Assembly (NCBI GenBank): GCA_035566015.1
Contig: DATMRS010000006.1
Coordinates: 124,001 to 188,000, forward strand
Direction: 5' to 3'
DNA: 64,000 nt
Source: DATMRS01 sp035566015
Lineage (GTDB): Bacteria; Pseudomonadota; Alphaproteobacteria; Sphingomonadales; Sphingomonadaceae
Shown here: piece after piece, positions 52,699-61,779 of the stretch
How positions within the stretch are numbered: the first letter of the stretch is position 1
Layout of the letters: each line of letters opens with the position of its first letter
Translations under genes and position numbers: made by a program
Notes under the pieces: model-generated
What the model was told of the DNA's origin: nothing
What the model saw: the letters and a program-made list of their open reading frames with translations, nothing else
Database searches by the model: none

Positions 52699-54003
52699 AT
52701 GGCGCTGACCGATATCGCGACACGCACCTATGATCATAACTGGCGGCTCGATCCGATCGTCCGCAGCCTGCTCGACACCGATTTCTACAAGCTGCTGATG
52801 CTCCAGATGATCCGGCACCTCTATCCGGACGTCGAGGCGACCTTTGCGATCATCAATCGTACCCGATCGGTCCGCATCGCCGACGTGATCGACGAGGGCG
52901 AACTGCGCGCGCAACTCGATCATGCGCGCGGGATCGGCTTCACGAAAAAGGAGCTGATCTGGCTCGCCGGCAACAGCTTCTATGGCGAGCGGCAGATGTT
53001 CAGCCCCGATTTCATCGCCTGGCTCGCCGATTTCCGCCTGCCCGATTATGACCTGCGCACGGTGGACGGGCAGTATGAATTGCGCTTCCGCGGCCCCTGG
53101 ACCCACACCACGATGTGGGAAATCCCCGCACTGGCGATCATCAACGAGTTGCGCTCGCGCGCGGCGATGAAGGATCGCGGGCGTTTCGCGCTCGATATCC
53201 TCTATGCCCGCGCCAAGGCGAAGCTGTGGGAGAAGGTGGAGCGGCTTCGCGCGCTGCCCGATCTCGTCCTCTCCGATTTCGGCACCCGCCGGCGGCACGG
53301 CTTCCTGTGGCAGCGCTGGTGCGTCGAAGCGCTGAAGGAAGGCTTGGGCGATCGCTTCATCGGCACGTCCAACGTCCTGCTGGCGATGGACAATGATCTG
53401 GAGGCGATCGGCACCAACGCACATGAACTGCCGATGGTGCTCGCCGCGCTGGCCCAAGACGACGCCGGTGTCGCCGCCGCGCCCTATCGCGTGCTGGAGG
53501 ATTGGCGCGATCATTATGGCGGCAATTTGCTGGTCGCGCTGCCCGACGCCTTCGGCACCGCCGCCTTCCTCGCCCACGCGCCCGACTGGCTGGCCGACTG
53601 GACCGGCTTTCGCCCCGACAGCCTGCCGCCGATCGAGGCGGGCGAGCAGATCATCCGCTGGTGGCGCGCAAAGGGCCGCGATCCGCGTACCAAATTGCTG
53701 ATCTTTTCGGATGGGATGGACGTCGCTTCGATCGAGGCGACCTATCGTCACTTTCACGGGCGGGTGCGAATGAGCTTCGGCTGGGGCACCAATCTCACCA
53801 ACGATTTCCGGGGCTGCGCGCCGTTCGAAACGCAGGGCCTCGATCCGATCTCGCTGGTGTGCAAGGTGGTCAAGGCGAACGGCCGCCCCGCCGTGAAGCT
53901 GTCGGACAACCCGGCCAAGGCGACGGGCGATCCGGCCGAGATCGCGCGCTATCTGCATATCTTCGGCAACGAGGGACGAACCGCCGCGCCGGTGGCGGTG
54001 TAA
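52699..54003 (+). CDS. pncB: Nicotinate phosphoribosyltransferase
   Basis: A 434-aa enzyme that salvages nicotinate to NaMN for NAD synthesis. SLLDTDFYKLLMLQMIRHLY is the conserved start. GNSFYGERQMFSPDF, ALDILYARAKAKLWEK, LSDFGTRRRHGFLWQRW (catalytic loop with the conserved His), FIGTSNVLLAMDNDLEAIGT and KLLIFSDGMDVASIEATYRH follow. Its stop is only two bases from the convergent trmFO stop, so transcription from both sides must overlap. Confidence 0.96.
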   Translation: MALTDIATRTYDHNWRLDPIVRSLLDTDFYKLLMLQMIRHLYPDVEATFAIINRTRSVRIADVIDEGELRAQLDHARGIGFTKKELIWLAGNSFYGERQMFSPDFIAWLADFRLPDYDLRTVDGQYELRFRGPWTHTTMWEIPALAIINELRSRAAMKDRGRFALDILYARAKAKLWEKVERLRALPDLVLSDFGTRRRHGFLWQRWCVEALKEGLGDRFIGTSNVLLAMDNDLEAIGTNAHELPMVLAALAQDDAGVAAAPYRVLEDWRDHYGGNLLVALPDAFGTAAFLAHAPDWLADWTGFRPDSLPPIEAGEQIIRWWRAKGRDPRTKLLIFSDGMDVASIEATYRHFHGRVRMSFGWGTNLTNDFRGCAPFETQGLDPISLVCKVVKANGRPAVKLSDNPAKATGDPAEIARYLHIFGNEGRTAAPVAV

Positions 54004-54005
54004 GC

Positions 54006-55316
54006 CTATCTGGCGGCCAGCCAGTCGGTCAGCGCCTGCTTGGCGCGATCGGTGATCATGCGCTTGCGATCGGCCTTGCGGGCGCGGCCGGGGATTGGCG
54101 GGAACAGCCCGAAATTGACGTTCATCGGCTGGTAGCTTGTCGCGTCGGCGCCGCCGGTGACATGGCCGAGGAGCGCACCCAGCGCGGTGGTGACGGGCGG
54201 CGGCGGCAGCGCCTCTCCACGATGTTCGGCAATCGCGAACAGGGCCGCCAGCAGCCCGACGGCGGCGGACTCGATATAGCCTTCGCAGCCGGTGATCTGG
54301 CCCGCGAAACGAATATGCGGCGCGCTTTTCAGCCGCAACTCGCCATCCAGCAGGCGCGGCGCGTTGAGGAAGGTGTTGCGGTGCAGCCCGCCCAGCCGGG
54401 CGAACTCGGCTTTCTCCAGCCCCGGAATCGTCCGGAACAGGCGCACCTGCTCGGCATGTTTGAGCTTCGTCTGGAAGCCGACGATGTTCCACAAGGTGCC
54501 TAGCGCATTGTCCTGCCGCAACTGGACGACGGCATAGGGCCAGCGGCCGGTGCGCGGATCATCGAGGCCCACCGGCTTCATCGGCCCGTGCCGCAGCGTG
54601 TCGATCCCGCGCTCCGCCATCACCTCGATCGGCATGCAGCCGTCGAAATAGGGGGTGTCGGCCTCCCATTCCTTGAACGGCGTCTTTTCCCCAGTGAGCA
54701 GCCCCTCGTGAAAGGCGCGATATTCGGCCTCGTTCATCGGGCAATTTATATAATCCTTGCCGCCCTTGTCCCAGCGCGAGGCGAACCACGCCTTGTCCAT
54801 GTCGATCGACTCACGATGGACGATCGGCGCCAGCGCGTCGAAGAAAGCGAGCGCCTCCTCCCCCGCCTCGCCCGCGATCGCATCGGCCAGCGGCGCGGCG
54901 GTCAGCGGCCCGGTCGCGACGATCGCCGGGCCTTCGGGCAGGGCGTCGATCCGCTCGCGCACCAAAGTGATACGCGGATGCGCCTCGATCCCCGCCGTCA
55001 CCGCCTGCGAGAAACCGTCGCGGTCGACAGCCAGCGCCGATCCGGCGGGCACGCGATGCGCATCCGCCGCCCGCAGGATCAGCGAACCCAGCCTGCGCAT
55101 CTCGGCGTGCAGCAGGCCGACCGCGTTGGCGGCGTCGTCATCCGATCGGAAACTGTTCGAACAGACCAGCTCGGCCAGCCGATCGGTGCTGTGTGCGGGC
55201 GTGCCCTCGGGGCCGCGCATCTCGGAGAGGCGCACCGAAAGCCCCGCCTCGGCCAGTTGCCATGCGGCTTCCGATCCGGCGAGACCGCCGCCGATGACGT
55301 GAATATCCTGTGCCAT
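54006..55316 (-). CDS. trmFO: Methylenetetrahydrofolate--tRNA (U54) methyltransferase
   Basis: A 436-aa FAD enzyme that makes ribothymidine at position 54 of tRNAs using methylene-THF. FAD-binding IHVIGGGLAGSEAAWQLAEA is at the N-terminus. LAELVCSNSFRSDDDAANAV carries the conserved cysteine; YINCPMNEAEYRAFHEGLLT and QITGCEGYIESAAVGLLAAL are family blocks. ATG 55316 was chosen; a longer upstream frame is only the shadow of the helicase gene. It lies 17 bp after the helicase. Confidence 0.96.
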   Translation of the reverse strand: MAQDIHVIGGGLAGSEAAWQLAEAGLSVRLSEMRGPEGTPAHSTDRLAELVCSNSFRSDDDAANAVGLLHAEMRRLGSLILRAADAHRVPAGSALAVDRDGFSQAVTAGIEAHPRITLVRERIDALPEGPAIVATGPLTAAPLADAIAGEAGEEALAFFDALAPIVHRESIDMDKAWFASRWDKGGKDYINCPMNEAEYRAFHEGLLTGEKTPFKEWEADTPYFDGCMPIEVMAERGIDTLRHGPMKPVGLDDPRTGRWPYAVVQLRQDNALGTLWNIVGFQTKLKHAEQVRLFRTIPGLEKAEFARLGGLHRNTFLNAPRLLDGELRLKSAPHIRFAGQITGCEGYIESAAVGLLAALFAIAEHRGEALPPPPVTTALGALLGHVTGGADATSYQPMNVNFGLFPPIPGRARKADRKRMITDRAKQALTDWLAAR

Positions 55317-55333
55317 GGCCAATCGCTCGTCGG

Positions 55334-56692
55334 TCAGCCGCGCGGGCTGGTGCCGAATCCGAACTGGAGGAAGGAAGGAACGGGCCCGTTCCAGCCGCCC
55401 TCGTCCGCCGCCTCGGGCTCGGCCTTGCGGCGCTCGGGCGCGGCCTTGGGAGGCACGGGCTTCGGCTCGGTCTTGGGCTGCTCCGTCTTTTTCCGGCCTC
55501 GCGGCGCCTTCCCGCCCGCCGCCTTCGGGGCAGTTTTCGTGGCCGCCGGTTCCTTCGGCGCGGCGGCGGCCCGCTTCGGCTCGCCCTCGGCACGGGCGAT
55601 CGTCATGCCCGTCAGCTTCTCGATCGCCTCGACCGCCTCGGCATCGTCGGGCGTTGCCAGCGTGAAGGCCTTGCCCTTCGCCCCTGCCCGGCCCGTCCGG
55701 CCGATCCGGTGGACATAATCGTCGGGATGCCACGGCACGTCATAATTGAAGACATGGCTCACGCCCTTGATGTCGAGCCCGCGCGCGGCGACGTCCGAAG
55801 CGACGAGGATATTGATCTCGCCGTCCTTGAAGCGATCGAGCTCACGCACCCGCTCGGGCTGGCTCATGTCGCCGTGAATCTGGCTTGCCGCGAAGCCGTC
55901 GCGCCCCAGCGACTGCGCCAGTTCGCGCACCGTGGTCTTGCGGTTCGAGAAGATGATCGCGTTCTTCACGTCGTCGGCGCGCAGCAACTCGACCAGCTTC
56001 GCCCGCTTGCCGCGCGACGACACTTCCACCAGACATTGCTCGATAGACGTGTTCGCGGTCGCCGGCCTCGCCACCTCGATCTGCTTGGGGCTGCTCAGGA
56101 ACTTGTCGGCCAGCTTCTTGATCGGCGCGGGCATCGTCGCGGAGAAGAGCAAAGTCTGCCGGTTGGACGGCAGCTTCGTGCAGATTTCCTCGATATCGGG
56201 GATGAACCCCATGTCGAGCATGCGATCGGCCTCATCGATGACGAGCAGGCCGCAGCCGGTGAGCAATATCTTGCCGCGCTGGAAGAGGTCCATCAGCCGG
56301 CCTGGCGTCGCGATCAGCACGTCAGCGCCCTTTTCCAGCGCGGCGATCTGATCGCTCATGTTCACGCCGCCGATCAACAGCGCCATCGAAAGCTTGTGAT
56401 ATTTGCCGTACTGCTCGAAATTCTCGGCGACCTGGGCGGCCAGCTCGCGCGTCGGTTCGAGGATCAGCGAGCGCGGCATCCGCGCCCGGCTGCGCCCCTC
56501 GGCGAGGATATCGATCATCGGCAGCACGAAAGAGGCCGTCTTGCCCGTGCCCGTCTGGGCGATACCGATGATATCGCGCATCATCAGGACGGACGGGATC
56601 GCCTGCGCCTGAATAGGCGTCGGTTCCGTATAGCCCGCTTCCGAAACGGCACGCAGGAGATTGTCAGAAAGGCCGAGATCGGCAAAAGTCAT
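55334..56692 (-). CDS. DEAD-box RNA helicase (RhlE-like)
   Basis: A 452-aa ATP-dependent RNA helicase. The Q motif (GYTEPTPIQAQAIPSVL), motif I AQTGTGKTASF, PTRELAAQV, motif II VIDEADRML, SAT in LLFSATMPAP and the C-terminal HRIGRTGRAG are complete. After residue 365 comes a basic, alanine/proline-rich tail (KAAGGKAPRGRKKTEQPKTE) that can bind RNA, as in RhlE. Upstream 56693-56794 shows only a small GGGC/GCCC stem. Confidence 0.95.
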   Translation of the reverse strand: MTFADLGLSDNLLRAVSEAGYTEPTPIQAQAIPSVLMMRDIIGIAQTGTGKTASFVLPMIDILAEGRSRARMPRSLILEPTRELAAQVAENFEQYGKYHKLSMALLIGGVNMSDQIAALEKGADVLIATPGRLMDLFQRGKILLTGCGLLVIDEADRMLDMGFIPDIEEICTKLPSNRQTLLFSATMPAPIKKLADKFLSSPKQIEVARPATANTSIEQCLVEVSSRGKRAKLVELLRADDVKNAIIFSNRKTTVRELAQSLGRDGFAASQIHGDMSQPERVRELDRFKDGEINILVASDVAARGLDIKGVSHVFNYDVPWHPDDYVHRIGRTGRAGAKGKAFTLATPDDAEAVEAIEKLTGMTIARAEGEPKRAAAAPKEPAATKTAPKAAGGKAPRGRKKTEQPKTEPKPVPPKAAPERRKAEPEAADEGGWNGPVPSFLQFGFGTSPRG

Positions 56693-56794
56693 GCAGTGAC
56701 CTGGAAAAACAAGCGGGCCTGAAAGCAGCCCGTATCCTGTGGGCGCTAGAGGCGAAAGGCCCGATTTGTCAAGGCCGCGCGCATGTTTCCGTGC

Positions 56795-57229
56795 CTATCG
56801 CTCCCTTTTCGGGACAAGTTTGCGGAAGCGGCGGATGCGGCATTCGCCCCCCGCGCGCGATCGGATGACGTCGCGCCCCGCGCAAATCTGCCCGTCCCGC
56901 GTCGGCCGGATATAGAAGCCGCCATAATAATCGAGTGCGGGGCAGGCATCCTCCAGCTCGGCGCGCAGGCGCAGGCCGCCGCGATAGATGATGTCGATAT
57001 TGTCGGGCTTCACCACCGCCGCGCCCGCGATGTCCGCCATCGGCTGGCACTTCGCCGCCTTCTGCTCGCGATATTCGATCGGCCGCGACGGGCGGATGGC
57101 GCGGGTGGGCACGCGGATGATGATGCTCTGCCGGATCGTAAGCTGCGCATAGGCAAGCGGCGGAGCCTCCCTCGGCACAGGCGCGGCGCTGGCCGCCAGC
57201 ATCAGAACGAACATGTCGGCAAGGATCAC
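56795..57229 (-). CDS. Exported protein of unknown function
   Basis: A 144-aa protein with a short signal-like start (MILADMFVLMLAASAAPVPR). The mature part has four cysteines (KCQPMADI, DACPALDY, GQICAGRD, GECRIRRF), which suggests disulfides in the periplasm, and the segment YYGGFYIRPTRDGQICAGRD. I recall similar proteins as conserved hypotheticals in sphingomonads, without known function. It diverges from the FAD-linked oxidase gene, 95 bp apart. Confidence 0.7.
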   Translation of the reverse strand: MILADMFVLMLAASAAPVPREAPPLAYAQLTIRQSIIIRVPTRAIRPSRPIEYREQKAAKCQPMADIAGAAVVKPDNIDIIYRGGLRLRAELEDACPALDYYGGFYIRPTRDGQICAGRDVIRSRAGGECRIRRFRKLVPKRER

Positions 57230-57324
57230 GACGGACTATCCATGAAAGGGACGGCATCTCCCGCTTTGCTTGAACCGGCGATTAATTGGCGCGATCCGGC
57301 CGCCTTGGCTATAGCGGCAGGGCA

Positions 57325-58761
57325 ATGACCCTCAATTTTCCCGATGCGGCGCTGCTCGACGCGCTGGCGAAGCGGCTCGGGCCGCGCGGCTTCACTTCCG
57401 ATCCGGCCGATCTGACCCCGTGGCTTACCGATTGGCGCGGCCGCGTGACGGGTAAAGCGGCGGCGCTGCTCTCCCCCGCGACGACGGAAGAAGTCGCCGA
57501 TGTCGTGGCGATGGCGGCCGGGGCCGGCGTCGCGATCGTGCCGCAGGGGGGCAACAGCTCGATGGTCGCCGGCGCAACGCCCGATGCGAGCGGCGGCGCG
57601 CTCCTTCTTTCGACGCGGCGGATGCGGACGATCCGCTCGGTCTCGGCCGAGGACGGCGTCGCCGTGGCCGAGGCCGGCGTGATCCTGAGTGACCTGCACG
57701 ATGCCGCCCATGCCAGGGGCCTGCGCTTTCCGCTTTCGCTCGCGTCGAAGGGGACCGCGACGATCGGCGGCCTCATCTCCACCAATGCCGGCGGCACGCA
57801 GGTGCTGCGCTTCGGCCCGATGCGTGCGCTGACGCTGGGGATCGAGGCGGTGCTGCCCAATGGCTCGCGCTTCGACGGGCTCTCGGCGCTTCGCAAGGAC
57901 AATCGCGGCTATGACCTGCGCCAGCTCCTCGCCGGCGCCGAGGGGACGCTGGGGATCATCACGGCGGCGAGCCTGCGCCTCGTCCCCGCGATCGGCCAGC
58001 GCGCGGTGGCGTGGGTCGGCCTCGCCTCCCCTCCCGACGCGCTGGCGCTGCTGCGCCGGATCGAGGCGGCGACGGGCGAGATGGTCGAGAGTTTCGAGCT
58101 TGTGCCCGCCGACGGGCTCGATCTCGTCCTGCGCCACATCCCCGCTGCCCGCGCGCCGCTGGCGGGTGCGCATCGCTGGCATGTGCTGATCGAGGCGGTG
58201 GCCCCCACCTGCGCGCCCGATCCGGCGGAGGCGCTGGGCGAGGCGATCGCGGCGGCGATCGAGGAGGGCCATGTCGAGGATGCGACGCTGGCGGCGAACG
58301 AGGCGCAGGCCGAGGCGCTATGGACACTGCGCGAATCGATGTCGGAGGCAGAACGGATCGACGGCGTCGCCGCGAAGCACGACATATCGGTGCCCGTTTC
58401 GGTGATGCCCGGCTTCATCGTCTCGGCGCGAAAGACGGTCGAAAGCGCCTTCCCCGGATCGCGCGTGCTGGCGTTCGGCCATCTCGGCGACGGCAACGTC
58501 CATTTCAACGTCCGCGCGCCCAAGGGTGCCGACGATCATGCCTGGCTCGCCAACGAAGGCGCGGCGGTGAGCCGGCTGGTGCACGATCTGACGGTCGAGG
58601 CCGGCGGTTCGATCTCGGCCGAACATGGTATCGGCCAGACCAAGCTCGCCGAATATGCCCGCCTCGGCGACCCCGCCCGCCTCGCCGCCCAGCGCGCGAT
58701 CAAGCAGGCGCTCGACCCGCGCGGCATCCTCAATCCGGGGAAGCTGGTGCCGGGCCCGTGA
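57325..58761 (+). CDS. FAD-binding oxidase, GlcD/D-lactate dehydrogenase type
   Basis: A 478-aa flavoprotein of the VAO/PCMH family that oxidises a 2-hydroxy acid. The FAD-binding part has VPQGGNSSMVAGATPDASG and LASKGTATIGGLISTNAGG. The C-terminal FAD-oxidase domain has FGHLGDGNVHFNVR and AEHGIGQTKLAEYARLGDPA, and ends DPRGILNPGKLVP. D-2-hydroxyglutarate, D-lactate or glycolate are possible substrates. ATG 57325 begins the conserved frame; no strong SD is visible. Confidence 0.9.
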   Translation: MTLNFPDAALLDALAKRLGPRGFTSDPADLTPWLTDWRGRVTGKAAALLSPATTEEVADVVAMAAGAGVAIVPQGGNSSMVAGATPDASGGALLLSTRRMRTIRSVSAEDGVAVAEAGVILSDLHDAAHARGLRFPLSLASKGTATIGGLISTNAGGTQVLRFGPMRALTLGIEAVLPNGSRFDGLSALRKDNRGYDLRQLLAGAEGTLGIITAASLRLVPAIGQRAVAWVGLASPPDALALLRRIEAATGEMVESFELVPADGLDLVLRHIPAARAPLAGAHRWHVLIEAVAPTCAPDPAEALGEAIAAAIEEGHVEDATLAANEAQAEALWTLRESMSEAERIDGVAAKHDISVPVSVMPGFIVSARKTVESAFPGSRVLAFGHLGDGNVHFNVRAPKGADDHAWLANEGAAVSRLVHDLTVEAGGSISAEHGIGQTKLAEYARLGDPARLAAQRAIKQALDPRGILNPGKLVPGP

Positions 58762-58819
58762 AGGCGTGGTTCTGAGTCCTCTTGCCCGAAACCGAACGGC
58801 CCGCTATCGCCGCACTATC

Positions 58820-58893
58820 GCGGGTGTAGCTCAATGGTAGAGCAGAAGCTTCCCAAGCTTACGACGAGGGTTCGATTCCCTTCACCCGCTCCA
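58820..58893 (+). tRNA. tRNA-Gly (CCC)
   Basis: A 74-nt cloverleaf with encoded CCA: acceptor GCGGGTG/CACCCGC closed with T, D arm AGCTCAATGGTAGAGC, anticodon loop TTCCCAA (CCC), T arm GAGGGTTCGATTCCCTT. The outermost anticodon-stem pair is G-A. It closely resembles E. coli GlyU. Confidence 0.95.
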
Positions 58894-58950
58894 GATATCC
58901 CAAACAGTTAGCGAAATTTGGGCGGGTTGCGCGGGTAGTGCTGCCTTAAG

Positions 58951-58972
58951 CCCCTCCCCTTCAGGGGAGGGG
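58951..58972. repeat. G/C-rich hairpin repeat after tRNA-Gly
   Basis: CCCCTCCCC (58951-58959), TTCA, GGGGAGGGG (58964-58972), followed by TTGGGGTGGGGGG. The nine-pair stem could end transcription of the tRNA or of the leftward gene. Elements of this kind recur between genes in sphingomonads. Confidence 0.6.
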
Positions 58973-59057
58973 TTGGGGTGGGGGGCGTGCAGCGCGAACC
59001 TCACACCTGTATCAGCACGCCTCGGTAAACGGGCAATGCGTTTGGCGTAGACGCGGC

Positions 59058-59483
59058 TCACCACATCGGGTTGCCGCTCCCGGTCTTTTCGGGAATCGGC
59101 TGCACGACGTCCCAATGCTCGACGATCCTGTCGCCGTCGAACCGCCAGAAATCGGCAAACATGCGGCCGCGATCCTGCGGGCCTACCGACAGGAAATAAT
59201 GCACGATCAGGTAATTGGCGGTGATGAAGCGGTGGACGAACCGGCTCTCCCACCGCGCCTCTTCCTTGTAGAAATCGGGATGGGCGGCGGCGCGCTTCTC
59301 GAACCAGGCGATCTGATCCTCGGGCGCATTGGGAAGATCGGGATTATGCTCCACGAAGTTCGGTCCGACATGCGAACGCATCGCGTCGGCGAAATCATGA
59401 TCCACATAGAGGCGTTTGAAGAAACTCTCCGCCGCGCATCGCATCGCCTCGCTCGCCGGCGCCAGGGTGAGGTCCAGTCGCAT
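59058..59483 (-). CDS. SnoaL/NTF2-like protein
   Basis: A 141-aa alpha+beta-barrel protein. AESFFKRLYVDHDFADAMRS, PNFVEHNPDLPNAPEDQIAW and FADFWRFDGDRIVEHWDVVQ are typical of SnoaL-like proteins. Members are cyclases, isomerases or catalytically silent; the His/Asp pocket (FVEHNP, DIV-EHWD) is kept. It follows the MFS transporter gene by 12 bp on the same strand, so it may act on the imported compound. Confidence 0.86.
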   Translation of the reverse strand: MRLDLTLAPASEAMRCAAESFFKRLYVDHDFADAMRSHVGPNFVEHNPDLPNAPEDQIAWFEKRAAAHPDFYKEEARWESRFVHRFITANYLIVHYFLSVGPQDRGRMFADFWRFDGDRIVEHWDVVQPIPEKTGSGNPMW

Positions 59484-59495
59484 GGATCGTCCCGT

Positions 59496-60818
59496 TCAGT
59501 CCGCAACAACCGGCCGGCCACGGCCGCGTAGCAGCGCGAAAATGCCGAACGCCGCAAGCGCGAGGCACCAGATCAGGAAAAAAAAGCCCGACACCCCTGC
59601 CAGATCGAGCGCGAATACGCCGACAAAGGCGCCCAGCACGCCGCCGATCCGGCCGACCGCATCCGCAAGGCCGATCCCGGTCGCGCGCATCGCGCTGGGA
59701 TAGAAATCGGCCGCCATCGTGTAGAGCGAGGTCACGACGCCCGACACCGCAAAGCCGGCGACCGGCAGCGTCGTCATGATGAGCCAGGCCCAGGTGGGAT
59801 CGAGCTTGACGAACGCCAGCACGCCGATGACGGCCACCGCGGCCATCGAGAACAGAACGGCCGTATCATAGACGCCGATCCGGCCGATCACCCAGCCGGC
59901 GAGCGGCGTGCCGATCACGCTGCCGATCGTCCAGTAGAAAAGCGACTGGCTCGCCATCCACACCGGAAATCTGGCGGAGGAGAAGACCACCGGAATCCAG
60001 CCGAGCACGATCGATCCGAGTATGTAATAGAGGAAGAAGAGCAGCCAAAGCACGAGCGTGAGAAACAGCCGCGACCGCAGCAGGGTGAGCGCCGAAATCT
60101 TTTCGGCCGTCGCCCCGTCTGCCGGCACGGGATTCTCCTGATCGGCCAGCCCGAGCCGCGCCATGATCCGCGCCCGCTCCCCCCGCCGCGCGGTAAACCG
60201 GGCCAGATAGCGTGGAGATTCGGGCACGAAGGCGATCAGGGCAAGGACGAGGACCACCCCGCCCCCTCCGCCCACGAAGAAGAGGAGCGGCCAACCATAG
60301 CGCGGGGCGAGCAGGCCGGCGAGAAACGAACAGACGCCCAGCCCGATCGGGCCGAACAGGATCGCAAGGCTGACCATCAGCCCACGGCGGCGGGCCGGCG
60401 CGAGTTCGGTCATCAGCGCCATTCCTGACGGGAAATAGCCGCCGAGCGCAAAGCCGATCACGAACATCAGGATATCGAGTGTAGCGAGGCTGGCGGCGAA
60501 CCCGGTCAGCGTCATACCGACGCCCTGCAACGCCGCAAAGCAGATGATCGGCGCCTTGCGCCCCTTGGCGTCGCCGATGAAGCCGCCGAGCATCGCCCCC
60601 AGCCCCGTTCCGATCGAGGTCAAGGCCAGCGGCGTCGCCAGCGATCGCGCGGCCATACCCCAGTCCCGGAGCATCAACGGCGCGACCACCGGCAGCGCCT
60701 GAAGGCAGAATCCGCTGTAGAGAAACAGGAAGAGGAGCGCCGCCACCGGCACGAAGCGGGAGAATGGCCGCGCCTCGATGCCGGCAGGCGTCACGGCCGC
60801 CGGGCTGGCCTGCCGCAT
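59496..60818 (-). CDS. MFS transporter, aromatic acid:H+ symporter type
   Basis: A 440-aa inner-membrane transporter with about twelve TM helices. The loop 2-3 motif is GGFIGDAKGRKAPII (a G-x-x-x-D-x-x-G-R-K variant) and MALMTELAPARRRGLMVSLA follows, as in the AAHS family (PcaK, BenK). Probable cargo is an aromatic or similar organic acid. It diverges from the NlpE-META gene; a TTCGTCA/TGACGAA palindrome lies between them. Confidence 0.9.
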   Translation of the reverse strand: MRQASPAAVTPAGIEARPFSRFVPVAALLFLFLYSGFCLQALPVVAPLMLRDWGMAARSLATPLALTSIGTGLGAMLGGFIGDAKGRKAPIICFAALQGVGMTLTGFAASLATLDILMFVIGFALGGYFPSGMALMTELAPARRRGLMVSLAILFGPIGLGVCSFLAGLLAPRYGWPLLFFVGGGGGVVLVLALIAFVPESPRYLARFTARRGERARIMARLGLADQENPVPADGATAEKISALTLLRSRLFLTLVLWLLFFLYYILGSIVLGWIPVVFSSARFPVWMASQSLFYWTIGSVIGTPLAGWVIGRIGVYDTAVLFSMAAVAVIGVLAFVKLDPTWAWLIMTTLPVAGFAVSGVVTSLYTMAADFYPSAMRATGIGLADAVGRIGGVLGAFVGVFALDLAGVSGFFFLIWCLALAAFGIFALLRGRGRPVVAD

Positions 60819-60894
60819 GTCCGACGATCGATTTCAGGATCGTTGTGCATCGCACGTCCCTCTCCGGCATTTTGCCTACACATTTGATATACGA

Positions 60895-60920
60895 TTCGTC
60901 AAATCCTTCGTTGTGACGAA
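60895..60920. promoter_or_regulatory. Operator candidate between divergent genes
   Basis: TTCGTCA (60895-60901) and TGACGAA (60914-60920) are perfect inverted copies 12 bp apart, in the 184-bp, A+T-richer gap between the MFS and NlpE-META genes. It could bind a dimeric regulator. No regulator gene is adjacent. Confidence 0.4.
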
Positions 60921-61002
60921 CTTCGGACGGAAGAGGGAGACAGGAGGGAGCACTGCGGTATAGTGGTCATCGACTGCCGCAAACGCGATGGGAGGCGCCA
61001 TC

Positions 61003-61767
61003 ATGAACATCCGCCTATTGGGAACGATCACGCTACTGCTCGCTTTGGGCGCGGGCGGCTGCGCCACCATGCAAGGCCCCGCGCCCGACGCGGCACATAG
61101 TTCGCGTAATGCACTCGATTGGGCCGGTACGTATAAAGGCGTCCTGCCTTGCGCCGATTGCGAGGGTATCGAAACCACGGTGACGCTAAGGGCGGACGGC
61201 AGCTATTCGAAGCGGATGCGCTATCTCGGCCGGGAGGTCGAGCCGCTTGTCAGCGATGGCCGTTTCACCTGGAATGAGGCAGGCACCATCATCAGCCTGT
61301 CAGGAAAGACGCCCGCCAAATATCGTGTCGGCGAAGGCCGGCTGACCCAATTGGCGCTTGACGGCTCCGCGATCACGGGCGCCATCGCCGATCATTTCGT
61401 GCTGACGAAAATGGACGATCGCATCATCGGGAAACATTGGAAGCTGGTGGAACTGAGGGGCAAGCCGGTGCCGAAGCTCGGCAAGGAACCCTATTTCATC
61501 CTGCAAGCGAAGGACAATCGCATCACCGGCTTTGGCGGGTGCAACGGCTTCTCCGGCACCTACACGCTCGACACGGTGAAATCGCGTATCCATTTCAGCC
61601 AGTTGATTTCGACGATGATGGCCTGCACGCCCGGCATGGATGTGGAAAGGGCGTTCACCGACGTTCTGGCGCAGGCCGATAATTATTCGCTGGACGGCGA
61701 CCGTCTCAGTCTCAACCGCGCCCGCATGGCCCCGCTGGCGCGGTTCGAGGCGGTCTACCTGCAATAG
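61003..61767 (+). CDS. NlpE-META domain lipoprotein
   Basis: A 254-aa lipoprotein: signal with lipobox GAGGC (MNIRLLGTITLLLALGAGGC). An NlpE-like domain follows (GTYKGVLPCADCEGIETTVT, with the CADC pair of copper-homeostasis/adhesion sensors), then a META/HslJ domain (GFGGCNGFSGTYTLD, MMACTPGMDVERAF). ATG 61003 has GGGAGG seven bases upstream. The fusion is known in several proteobacteria. It probably sits in the outer membrane and may link envelope stress or oxidant defence; that is inference. Confidence 0.9.
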   Translation: MNIRLLGTITLLLALGAGGCATMQGPAPDAAHSSRNALDWAGTYKGVLPCADCEGIETTVTLRADGSYSKRMRYLGREVEPLVSDGRFTWNEAGTIISLSGKTPAKYRVGEGRLTQLALDGSAITGAIADHFVLTKMDDRIIGKHWKLVELRGKPVPKLGKEPYFILQAKDNRITGFGGCNGFSGTYTLDTVKSRIHFSQLISTMMACTPGMDVERAFTDVLAQADNYSLDGDRLSLNRARMAPLARFEAVYLQ

Positions 61768-61779
61768 ATATGGTCGGCG

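Noticed and set aside
54006..55733. Extended N-terminus of TrmFO reaching into the helicase gene
   Set aside because: The first 139 residues are low-complexity shadow sequence; the FAD motif starts at ATG 55316.
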